Assembly (NCBI GenBank): GCA_963728895.1
Contig: CAVSLM010000005.1
Location: 62,001 to 126,000, forward strand
Reading direction: 5' to 3'
Length of the DNA: 64,000 nucleotides
DNA from: CAVSLM01 sp963728895
Lineage (GTDB): Bacteria; Pseudomonadota; Gammaproteobacteria; JBBQDK01
In this document: one piece after another, positions 53,379 to 60,388 of the stretch
Position numbering within the stretch: position 1 is the stretch's first letter
How the letters are laid out: every line of letters starts with the position of its first letter
Notes under the pieces: generated by a model
What the model saw: the letters and a program-made list of their open reading frames with translations, nothing else
What the model was told of the DNA's origin: nothing
The model's database searches: none
Translations under genes and position numbers: made by a program

Positions 53379-53639
53379 GAAGGCCACGTTGGTGCGAGCC
53401 CACTGCTCGGGCTTGAGGTTGAGGCGCAGACCGCCGAAGCCGGCACCGATCACGCCGACGTTGTTGAGGGCGTTGACGTTGATTTCCTGCAGCTGGGCGA
53501 TGTTCTGGTTGACGTTGATGTCGACCTTGGCAGCCGGGCCGAGGCGGTCGAGCCAGGAGCCGCCGCCGCGTACTTCGGTGCGGGCCTGGGCATCGAGCGC
53601 GGTGCTGTGCTCGAGGTCGCGGATGCTGAGTTGTGCCAT
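53376..53639 (-). CDS. Small double-glycine-leader peptide, copy 2
   Basis: 87 residues. The leader (residues 1-26) reads LSIRDLEHSTALDAQARTEV then RGG, a pattern of the double-glycine (bacteriocin-type) leaders cut by C39 peptidases. The core of about 61 residues is Asn, Val and Gln rich (VDINVNQNIAQLQEINVN) with an IGAGFGG stretch and no Cys. AGGAG is 8 nt before ATG 53639. Its pair at 53703-53981 has the same layout. No ABC transporter or maturation enzyme is in the window. Function unknown; inference of export only. Confidence 0.75.
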   Translation of the reverse strand: MAQLSIRDLEHSTALDAQARTEVRGGGSWLDRLGPAAKVDINVNQNIAQLQEINVNALNNVGVIGAGFGGLRLNLKPEQWARTNVAF

Positions 53640-53702
53640 GGGAGTTTCTCCTGTTCGGTGGCCGGGACCGGTGATGTCACCGGCCCCGGTTTGCCGGGCG
53701 GG

Positions 53703-53981
53703 TTAGAGTGCGCGCACCAGGCCGCCGAAGCCGCCGAAGTTGATGTTGTTCTGGGCGTGCTGGGTGGGCTTGATGACGGACTTGATGTCGTCGGCGAAGG
53801 CGACGTTGTTGCCGTTCTGGTTGACGATGTCCTGCACCTGTCCGATCGACTGCTCGGCGGAGAAGTCGAGCTTGCTCTTGGAGGAGAAGAACGAGGGCAG
53901 CAGGAAGCGGCCGCCGCGCACCGAGGCCAGCGCGTCGCGGTCGAGCTGTGCGGTCTTGTTCAGGTCTTTGATGGTCAGCAT
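53703..53981 (-). CDS. Small double-glycine-leader peptide, copy 1
   Basis: 92 residues. The leader (residues 1-24) is LTIKDLNKTAQLDRDALASV then RGG. The core shares the pattern Q-x-I-x-Q-x-Q-x-I with copy 2 (EQSIGQVQDIVNQNGNN) and ends NINFGGFGGLVRAL. No cysteine or Thr/Ser cluster typical of lanthipeptides. The ribosome site CGGAGA precedes ATG 53981. It is 63 bp upstream of copy 2 on the same strand, likely one transcript. A perfect hairpin (GGTCATGAGC / GCTCATGACC) lies 42-65 bp above its start. Confidence 0.75.
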   Translation of the reverse strand: MLTIKDLNKTAQLDRDALASVRGGRFLLPSFFSSKSKLDFSAEQSIGQVQDIVNQNGNNVAFADDIKSVIKPTQHAQNNINFGGFGGLVRAL

Positions 53982-54303
53982 GGTGGTATCTCCGGTTTCG
54001 TAAGTAAGGGGTCTGGGGTTTCGGTCATGAGCCTGTGCTCATGACCCGGATAGAGCAGGGGCCGTGCCAGGCCTCACCGGTTGGAGAAAACGCATAACAA
54101 AACAATTACCTATTGGGGAGCGGCAAGCGTCGGGCACGGTGCTGGAGGGCGATTCGTCGGTTACCGGCCAACGCATCCGGCGGCAGGTGTCGGGTCGGGA
54201 GCTACACGGGCGTCGTCGCGTCCGAGTGCACCGGCCGCAGCGTGCGAATGGTTGAGCACACGGCTGCGGTCGCTCGCGGGGCGCCGTAGCGCAAGGGGCA
54301 CGG
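53982..54303. other. 322-bp divergent region between leader peptides and modB
   Basis: Contains the perfect inverted repeat arms GGTCATGAGC (54023-54032) and GCTCATGACC (54037-54046) with a CTGT loop. It also holds an unusually AT-rich patch at about 54083-54112 (AACGCATAACAAAACAATTA), probably the minus-strand promoter region for the peptides. From 54115 to 54303 nothing recognisable precedes modB; no modA or modE is seen. Confidence 0.5.
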
Positions 54304-54987
54304 GTGGGGATTGACTGGCAGCCGGTGTGGCTGACCCTTGAGCTCGCGACGCTGAGCACCGCCGTGCTGCTGGTACTGGGGACGCCCGTCGCCTGGTGGC
54401 TGGCGCACACGCGCTGTTTCTGCCGTGATGCCGTGGCTGCCGTGGTTGCCCTGCCGCTGGTGCTTCCGCCCACGGTCCTCGGCTTCTACCTGCTGTTGTT
54501 GCTGGGACCCGCCGGCGCCGTGGGCCGGCTTACCACGGCCCTCGGGCTCGGTACGCTCGCATTCACCTTTCCCGGCTTGGTCATCGGTTCGGTGCTCTAC
54601 TCGCTGCCGTTCGTGGTGCAGCCGGTGCGCAACGGCTTCGAGGCGGCGGGAGCGCGCCCGCTGGAGGTGGCCGCCACGCTGCGCGCCTCGCCCTGGCGCG
54701 CGTTCTTCACCGTGGCCATTCCGCTCGCGCGGCCGGGGTTTCTCACCGGCGCGGTGCTCGGTTTCGCGCATACCGTGGGCGAGTTCGGCGTGGTGCTCAT
54801 GATCGGGGGCAACATCCCGGGTCGAACCACGGTGTTGTCGATCGCCATCTACGACCACGTGGAAGCGCTGGAATGGAGCCAGGCGCACTGGCTGTCGGGC
54901 GCCATGGTGGTGTTCTCGTTCCTGGTCGTGCTGAGCATGTTCCACCTGGAGAGGCGCTTGCGCCGGGTGGGCGATGGGCGGGGTTGA
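54304..54987 (+). CDS. modB: Molybdate ABC transporter permease ModB
   Basis: An inner-membrane permease (227 residues) for molybdate/tungstate import. Five or six hydrophobic segments are seen; the cytoplasmic EAA loop reads FEAAGARPLEVAATLRASPWRAF. LPLVLPPTVLGFYLLLLLG and HTVGEFGVVLMIGGNIPG are family signatures. The GTG start at 54304 is chosen at the family N-terminus. It overlaps modC by 14 nt. The periplasmic binding protein modA is absent from the window. Confidence 0.93.
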   Translation: MGIDWQPVWLTLELATLSTAVLLVLGTPVAWWLAHTRCFCRDAVAAVVALPLVLPPTVLGFYLLLLLGPAGAVGRLTTALGLGTLAFTFPGLVIGSVLYSLPFVVQPVRNGFEAAGARPLEVAATLRASPWRAFFTVAIPLARPGFLTGAVLGFAHTVGEFGVVLMIGGNIPGRTTVLSIAIYDHVEALEWSQAHWLSGAMVVFSFLVVLSMFHLERRLRRVGDGRG

Positions 54988-56050
54988 CGCGCGCTTCAGG
55001 CTGCAGCGCCACGGCGATTTCACGCTCGACGTCGAGCTTTCGGTCCCGGGGCGCGGTGTCACGGCGCTGTTCGGGGTTTCCGGCTCCGGGAAGACTACTG
55101 TGCTGCGCTGCGTGGCCGGGCTGGAACGCGCCTCCGGCTGGTGCCGGGTGCAGGAGGAAACCTGGCAGGATGGGCGGTACTTCCGGCCCGTGTACCGGCG
55201 ATCACTGGGCTATGTGTTCCAGGAAGCGAGCCTGTTCGCCCATCTCTCGGTGCGGAAGAACCTCGAGTACGGCTGGCGTCGGCTGCGCGTGGCCGAGCGC
55301 CGCGTGCGCTTCGACGAGGCCGTTGACCTGCTTGGTGTGGGCGGGCTGCTGAGGCGCGACACCGCGCGACTCTCCGGCGGCGAGCGGCAGCGGGTGGCCA
55401 TCGCGCGGGCGCTGCTCACCAGCCCGCGACTGCTGCTGATGGACGAGCCGCTCTCCAGTCTCGACTACGCCTCCAAGCAGGCGATCCTGCCCTTCCTGGA
55501 GCGCCTGCACGATGAGCTCGACATTCCGGTGCTGTACGTCACCCACGATCCCGACGAGCTGGCGCGTCTTGCCGATCAGGTCGTGCTGCTGGAAGAGGGA
55601 AAGGTGCGCGCGGCGGCTAGCGCTGCGGAGCTGCTCACGCGCCTCGACCTGCCGTTGTCACACTTCGACGGCGCAGCATCGGTGCTTCAGGGAACGGTCG
55701 TCGGGCACGATGACCGCGACCATCTTACCTGGCTGTCGCTGCCGGGTGGTCGCATCGCGGTGCCGCGCGAGGATCTGGCGCCTGGTGGCACGGCGCGCGT
55801 GCAGGTGCGTGCGCGCGACGTGAGCATCGCCCTGAGCCGACATCGCGACACCAGCATTCTCAACATACTCCCGGCGCGCGTGGTGGAGCTGATGCCTGCC
55901 GACCGTGCCCAGGTGCTGGTCCGCCTCCTCCTCGGCACCGAGCCGGGTCCGATGCTGCTCGCCCGCATCACCCGGCGCTCGGCCGATGCGCTCGGCCTGC
56001 AGGCCGGTACCGCGGTGTACGCGCAGGTGAAAAGCGTGGCGCTGCTGTAG
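54974..56050 (+). CDS. modC: Molybdate ABC transporter ATPase ModC
   Basis: A cytosolic ATPase (358 residues) partnering ModB. Walker A GVSGSGKTTVL, Q-loop GYVFQEASLFAHLSV, signature LSGGERQRVAIARAL, Walker B LLLMDEPLSSLD and H-loop VTHDPDEL. A C-terminal TOBE-type domain (about 285-358, ARVQVRARDVSIALSRH) can sense molybdate. The ATG at 54974 overlaps modB. With moaA and mobB nearby it serves the local Mo enzymes. Confidence 0.95.
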   Translation: MGGVDARFRLQRHGDFTLDVELSVPGRGVTALFGVSGSGKTTVLRCVAGLERASGWCRVQEETWQDGRYFRPVYRRSLGYVFQEASLFAHLSVRKNLEYGWRRLRVAERRVRFDEAVDLLGVGGLLRRDTARLSGGERQRVAIARALLTSPRLLLMDEPLSSLDYASKQAILPFLERLHDELDIPVLYVTHDPDELARLADQVVLLEEGKVRAAASAAELLTRLDLPLSHFDGAASVLQGTVVGHDDRDHLTWLSLPGGRIAVPREDLAPGGTARVQVRARDVSIALSRHRDTSILNILPARVVELMPADRAQVLVRLLLGTEPGPMLLARITRRSADALGLQAGTAVYAQVKSVALL

Positions 56051-56051
56051 C

Positions 56052-56327
56052 CTAGCCCTCGGCCGTGGCGGGGTCGATGATGGAGTGTATGCGCGAGATG
56101 CGATTCGCCGGGAAGCCGCCCCGCTCGGCGTGCTCGCGTACCGACTGCTCGTTGGGCGCGATGTAGACGCAGTACACCTTGTTGTCGGTCACGTAGCTCT
56201 GGATCCACTGGATCTGGGGCCCCATGTCGCGCAGCACGCCGCACGACTTCTGCGAAATGCCCTGCAGGTCATCCGGCTTCAGTTTTCCGGCGTCGGGAAT
56301 TTCACGCTCGATAAGGAACTTGGGCAT
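56052..56327 (-). CDS. DUF4242 domain protein (nickel-binding SCO4226-like)
   Basis: A 91-residue ferredoxin-fold protein: MPKFLIEREIPDAGKL, GISQKSCGVLRDMGP, WIQSYVTDNKVYCVYIAP and HAERGGFPANRISRI match DUF4242. Known members bind Ni or are linked to sulfur or catechol pathways, but function is not established. ATG 56327. It converges on modC with a 1-bp gap. It has no clear operon partner. Confidence 0.85.
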   Translation of the reverse strand: MPKFLIEREIPDAGKLKPDDLQGISQKSCGVLRDMGPQIQWIQSYVTDNKVYCVYIAPNEQSVREHAERGGFPANRISRIHSIIDPATAEG

Positions 56328-56665
56328 TGGGGTGCTCTCCGGTCGGGGACGGTATCCTGGTACGCGGCGCGAGAGGGCATCCGGCGCCCGTGCACGCAGA
56401 GAGCAGGTATCGTGCCACGGGTCTGCACGCCGCTTTGCCCGGATTCCTGCCGTAGTGCCGGGGTGGCAGTGTTGCAGCGCTGCGGCTAAAGTGTCCTTGC
56501 CGTGAAACACCCTGTCTCCGCTCGGAGCCACTTGCGGCACGGTGAGGCTTGCGCTGCGGGCGCTTTTTTCTGCTGGCATGTGGCTTGCTGGTTATACTCG
56601 AGACACCGAGCCGGGGACGTTGTGCTCAAGGAACACCCGGCCTCTCGAACCAGGAGGAATTCGCT

Positions 56666-57676
56666 ACGGACGCACTCGCTGCCAGACCCACCACGCTCGT
56701 CGACCGCTTCGGCCGGCACGTGACCTACGTGCGGTTCTCGGTGACCGACCGCTGCGATTTTCGCTGCGTGTATTGCATGAGCGAGAAGATGACTTTCGCG
56801 CCGCGCAGCGAAATCCTCACGCTGGAGGAATTCGCCCGTCTCGGCCGGGCCTTCACCGAGCTCGGGGTCACCAAGATCCGCATCACCGGTGGTGAGCCGC
56901 TGGTGCGGCGCAACGTGCTGCAGCTGTTCCAGACGCTGGGCACCCTGCCGCAGCTGCGTGAGCTGGTGCTGACCACCAACGGCTCGCAGCTTGCGGGCAT
57001 GGCATCGGCGCTGGTCGAGGCGGGGGTGCGGCGCATCAACATCAGCCTCGACAGCCTGCAAGCGGAGCGTTTCCGGCGCATCACCCGGGTCGGCGATCTG
57101 GCGAAGGTGCTGCGCGGGATCGAGGCGGCGCGCGCGGCGGGTTTTGCGCGCATCAAGCTCAACGCGGTGATCCTGAAGAACCGCAACGACGACGAGGTGC
57201 CGGACCTGGTGCGCTTCGCCGTGGAGCGCGGACTCGACATCAGCTTCATCGAGGAGATGCCGCTCGGAGTCATCGACGATCACGACCGTGCGGAAGTCTA
57301 TTGCTCGAGCGACGAGGTACGTCGCCTGCTCACAGCGCATTTCGAGCTGCTTCCGACCACCGAGAACACCGGCGGTCCCTCGCGCTACTTCCGCATCCCG
57401 GGCACGGATACGCGTGTCGGATTCATCTCGCCGCACAGCCACAATTTCTGCGAGTCCTGCAACCGCGTGCGGGTCACCAGCCAGGGGCGCCTGCTGCTGT
57501 GCCTGGGGCAGGAGCATTCCGTGGACCTGCGTCAGATCCTGCGCGACTATCCGCACGACATGGGCCTGCTGAAACGCGCCATCATCGATGCCATGGCCAT
57601 CAAGCCCAAAGGGCACGACTTCGATCTCACCCGTGCGCCGATCATACTGCGCCACATGAGCATCACCGGCGGCTGA
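56666..57676 (+). CDS. moaA: GTP 3',8-cyclase MoaA
   Basis: A radical SAM enzyme that starts molybdenum cofactor synthesis from GTP. The N-terminal cluster motif is FSVTDRCDFRCVYCM (CxxxCxxC) and the C-terminal cluster FCESCNRVRVTSQGRLLLC (CxxCx13C); GGEPLVRR is the radical SAM core. The start is uncertain: AGGAGG at 56652-56657 stands 8 nt before an in-frame ACG (56666), giving 336 residues, the normal size. The only in-frame upstream start (TTG 56549) lies before a TATACT -10-like box at 56593. It may be a rare ACG start or a mutated ATG. The C-terminal GG is present (SITGG). Confidence 0.9.
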   Translation, partial: TDALAARPTTLVDRFGRHVTYVRFSVTDRCDFRCVYCMSEKMTFAPRSEILTLEEFARLGRAFTELGVTKIRITGGEPLVRRNVLQLFQTLGTLPQLRELVLTTNGSQLAGMASALVEAGVRRINISLDSLQAERFRRITRVGDLAKVLRGIEAARAAGFARIKLNAVILKNRNDDEVPDLVRFAVERGLDISFIEEMPLGVIDDHDRAEVYCSSDEVRRLLTAHFELLPTTENTGGPSRYFRIPGTDTRVGFISPHSHNFCESCNRVRVTSQGRLLLCLGQEHSVDLRQILRDYPHDMGLLKRAIIDAMAIKPKGHDFDLTRAPIILRHMSITGG

Positions 57677-57730
57677 GCCTTTGCGCGCGGCCGCCGTGGC
57701 CCATGCAGGCGCGGCTCGCGTGCCCGCACC

Positions 57731-58492
57731 ATGTCCGACCGCAGCAAGATCGAATGCACGGATGCGACCTGGAATCCGGTTACCGGCTGCAGCCTGCTGT
57801 CGCGCGGTTGTGACCATTGTTATGCGCAACGCTTCTCCGAGCGGTTTCGCGGCGTCCCCGGTCACCCCTACAGCAGCGGTTTCGACCTGACGCTGCGCCC
57901 CGGGCGTCTCGAGCAGCCGTTGCACTGGCGGCGTCCGCGCCTCATCTTCGTCAACTCCATGAGCGACCTGTTCCACAAGGGCATACCATGGAGCTATGTC
58001 GATCGCGTCTTCGATGTCATGGAGCGTGCCGACTGGCACTGCTATCAGGTGCTCACCAAGCGCAGCTCGCTGATGCGCAAGTATGTCAACCGGCGATATC
58101 CGCACGCACCGGCACCTGCGCACATCTGGTTCGGCGCCTCGGTCGAGGACCGCTCGGTGCTCTCGCGCTATCGCCATCTGCTGCAGACCAATGCCGCAAC
58201 CCGTTACCTGTGCCTGGAGCCGCTGCTCGGGCCGATCGGCACGATCGATCTGGCCGCCATCGACTGGGTCATCGCCAGCGGGGAAAGCGGTCCCGGTGCC
58301 CGGCCCATGCAGCCCGACTGGGTGCGCGAGATCCGCGACCAGTGCGTCGCCCGCGGCGTGCCGTTCTTCTTCAAGCAATGGGGTGGCACGCGTCCGAAGG
58401 CGACAGGCAATCAGCTTGACGGCCGCAGCTGGCAGCAGTTCCCGGCGCGCCCCGGGTTCGCGCCGGCGCAGGAACTGCGCACCGGCGGGTGA
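57731..58492 (+). CDS. DUF5131/Gp37-Gp68 family protein
   Basis: A 253-residue protein with four N-terminal cysteines (C9, C20, C27, C30: IECTDATWNPVTGCSL then RGCDHCYAQRF), as in the phage Gp37/Gp68 family related to radical SAM or Fe-S enzymes. Also seen are FVNSMSDLFHKGIPW, FGASVEDRSVLSRYRHLL, VIASGESGPGARPM and FFFKQWGG. ATG 57731. It is 54 bp after moaA. Family members often sit on mobile elements or defence islands; here the context is molybdenum metabolism. Biochemistry is unknown. Confidence 0.8.
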   Translation: MSDRSKIECTDATWNPVTGCSLLSRGCDHCYAQRFSERFRGVPGHPYSSGFDLTLRPGRLEQPLHWRRPRLIFVNSMSDLFHKGIPWSYVDRVFDVMERADWHCYQVLTKRSSLMRKYVNRRYPHAPAPAHIWFGASVEDRSVLSRYRHLLQTNAATRYLCLEPLLGPIGTIDLAAIDWVIASGESGPGARPMQPDWVREIRDQCVARGVPFFFKQWGGTRPKATGNQLDGRSWQQFPARPGFAPAQELRTGG

Positions 58493-58516
58493 TGACGGGT
58501 GCGCCTTCGTCCTCGC

Positions 58517-58798
58517 TCAGGCGAAGATACAGCCGCTGTTGGTGAGCAGGATCTCGAACTCGCCGATTTCGCGCAGCACTTCCGCCAGGCGATACTCGCG
58601 CAGCCGTTGGGGAATGTCCTCGAGGGCATTGACCTCCAGGAAATCGTCCTGCACGGTGACAAAATGTCTCTGCCGCTCGCGCAACAGCTGGATGCTGTGG
58701 CCGCGGCCCTCGCGCTCCAGGCCGTCGACCAGCGCGAACTCCGGAAACTCCGCCTGCAGATAGGCCTTGATCAGCTCCAGCTTGTGGTATTTGTCCAT
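58517..58798 (-). CDS. Small conserved hypothetical protein
   Basis: 93 residues from ATG 58798 (MDKYHKLELIKAYLQAEFPE). A longer 105-residue start at 58834 is less likely. The protein reads as a mixed alpha/beta soluble unit (HSIQLLRERQRHFVTVQDDFLEV and LAEVLREIGEFEILLTNSG). It is transcribed after mobB with a 19-bp gap. No motif recognised; a role with Mo metabolism is only suggested by position. Confidence 0.55.
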   Translation of the reverse strand: MDKYHKLELIKAYLQAEFPEFALVDGLEREGRGHSIQLLRERQRHFVTVQDDFLEVNALEDIPQRLREYRLAEVLREIGEFEILLTNSGCIFA

Positions 58799-58817
58799 GG
58801 TGCTCCTACGCGGCGGT

Positions 58818-59348
58818 TCAGCGTTGCGCCGCATACCGGCGCACGAACTGCGCGATGTCCTGAACCCGGTTCAGGTCCAGTGTCACGATGTCTCGCGTGT
58901 GATCCGAAAGTGGCGCATCGGTGGCCACGGCAATGATCGAGTCGTCATCGGGGAACAGCAGCGGATGGCCGAGGGACGGGCGGTGCAGCTCAACCTTGGG
59001 AAAGCGCTCGCGCTTGAAGCCTTCGACCAGGACCAGATCCAGGTCACCGTGGTTGACCTCCTCGAGCAGCTCGCCCAGCGTCGGCTCGTGCTCCTGCGCC
59101 ATCTCCACCATCAGGGCCCAGCGCACGCGCGAGGCGACCAGCACCTTGGCGGCACCCGCCTTGCGCAGCTCGTAACTGTCCTTGCCGGGCTGGTCGACGT
59201 CGAAGCTGTGATGGGCGTGCTTGATCACCGCCACGCGCATTCCCTGCGCCTGCAGCATGGGCAGCAGGGCGCGCAGGCAGGTGGTCTTGCCGGTCCCGCT
59301 GAAGGCGGCGAAGCCCAGCACGGGAGGGCGGCCCGCCCGGGTTACCAC
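58818..59348 (-). CDS. mobB: Molybdopterin-guanine dinucleotide biosynthesis protein MobB
   Basis: A GTP-binding adapter (176 residues) that aids MobA in attaching GMP to molybdopterin. P-loop GFAAFSGTGKTTCLRALLP, VAVIKHAHHSFDVDQPGKDS, and LVEGFKRERFPKVELHRP (VEGFK signature). The start is GTG 59348. The presence of mobB indicates bis-MGD enzymes, in line with the DMSO-reductase-type gene at 62285. mobA is not in the window. Confidence 0.92.
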   Translation of the reverse strand: MVTRAGRPPVLGFAAFSGTGKTTCLRALLPMLQAQGMRVAVIKHAHHSFDVDQPGKDSYELRKAGAAKVLVASRVRWALMVEMAQEHEPTLGELLEEVNHGDLDLVLVEGFKRERFPKVELHRPSLGHPLLFPDDDSIIAVATDAPLSDHTRDIVTLDLNRVQDIAQFVRRYAAQR

Positions 59349-59684
59349 CCCGCAGCCTCCCGCGCCGGACGACGCAATGCTCGAGCGTGCGCTGCGCCGC
59401 GATGCCGCGCATCGACGTGTCGCGGTGCGGGCATGGCGCCGTTTACGTAACGCAAATCTTATCCCTTTCTCCGTGCGCGCAGAACTTTAGCCGCAAAGTG
59501 CGACGGAAAGCGATAGCAAGTGTCGTACCCGGCTGCCGCAAGCGTCTCGCGCTGCGCCCCCCACATCCGCCAGACACGGCAGGCGGATGCCCGGATGGCA
59601 TTGCGACAAGCGCACCCGCGTCGGGTGCGGCGCTTTACGTCCCGGAACGCGCGTTCCGTGGCCCGGCGGGTGCAGCCACGCCAG

Positions 59685-59942
59685 CACGGAAAACCCACCA
59701 CCCGGCCAGCGGCTGGCCGGGAAGTGAATGGATTCCAGAGAAGATCTGGCATTCTTCACGATCTCTGAACGATGACACACGGTTCACGCCGCTGGCTTAT
59801 CCCGGTTCTGGCGGTTTCTCGCTCGCCCTGGCTTGCTCTTCAGTCAAGTGGTGCTACGGCTGCCCCTTTCGCTCCAGCCCGGCGCCAGGACGGCTGCGAA
59901 TTCCGCCAGCTCCCGGGATGCTGGTGAGATTTCCGGGCTAGC
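59685..59942. repeat. MITE-like element, copy 6 (longest)
   Basis: A degenerate left end CACGGAAAACCCACC, a perfect hairpin whose arms CCCGGCCAG and CTGGCCGGG flank CGG (59701-59721), then the conserved interior (GAAGATCTGGCATTCTTCAC, GAACGATGACAC, GGTTCTGGCGGTTTCTCGC). An extra 60-bp segment follows, and the right terminal repeat GGTGAGATTTCCGGGCTAGC. It is 258 bp in all, with no coding potential. Confidence 0.7.
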
Positions 59943-60194
59943 GATGAAATTACGACATGTCCCCGGCGCTTCTCGCACAGTTGTACCGCACCCGTGACAG
60001 TGCACAACCGCGCGGCGGCGGCGCTTCGACCGTTCCCGGTGCCGAGGCGGGTGCTGACCTTACCCGCGTGCAGCGAACCCGAGTGCGCGCAGTGCATTTT
60101 AATCATGGCGCCACGCAATGTAGCGCATGCGGGCCGCGCGCGGCACGTCGCAGGAAAGTGCCCGATGCGCGCCGCGGGACCTGCAAAAGGCAAT

Positions 60195-60210
60195 TGGCAC
60201 TGAAACTGCA
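60195..60210 (+). promoter_or_regulatory. Sigma54 (RpoN) -24/-12 promoter
   Basis: TGGCACTGAAACTGCA has GG and GC spaced exactly as in the RpoN consensus TGGCACG-N4-TTGCA. It differs only at two less strict positions. The predicted start is about 60222, with a 167-nt leader before the first gene. No enhancer-binding activator gene is in the window. Confidence 0.7.
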
Positions 60211-60388
60211 CTTGCGACCTCCATCAGCAGAGTTGATCCGCCCATAAGTGCCCGCCCGAAAGTGACTATATTCGGAAGTCCTTGAGGCGCAGCTGGGTGA
60301 CCGGAAATGAATGCGCAATCACACGTCAGAACCGGCGGTCTCGAACGGGTAGCCACGGTCCCATCGCCAGGCAATAGGAGGAGAGCTC

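Larger units (their letters stand above)
59349..60388. other. Long intergenic region (1,040 bp) before the Mo oxidoreductase operon
   Basis: From 59349 to about 59684 nothing was recognised. A MITE-like element spans 59685-59942. From 59943 to 60194 no gene is supported. A strong sigma54-type promoter is at 60195-60210, followed by a leader of about 165 bp, in which TATATTCGG at 60267 could be a secondary -10, up to the Shine-Dalgarno AGGAGGAGAG at 60377-60386. Confidence 0.6.

Noticed and set aside
56541..56570. GCGC stem with TTTTTT before moaA as a terminator
   Set aside because: Stem of four base pairs is too short to trust.
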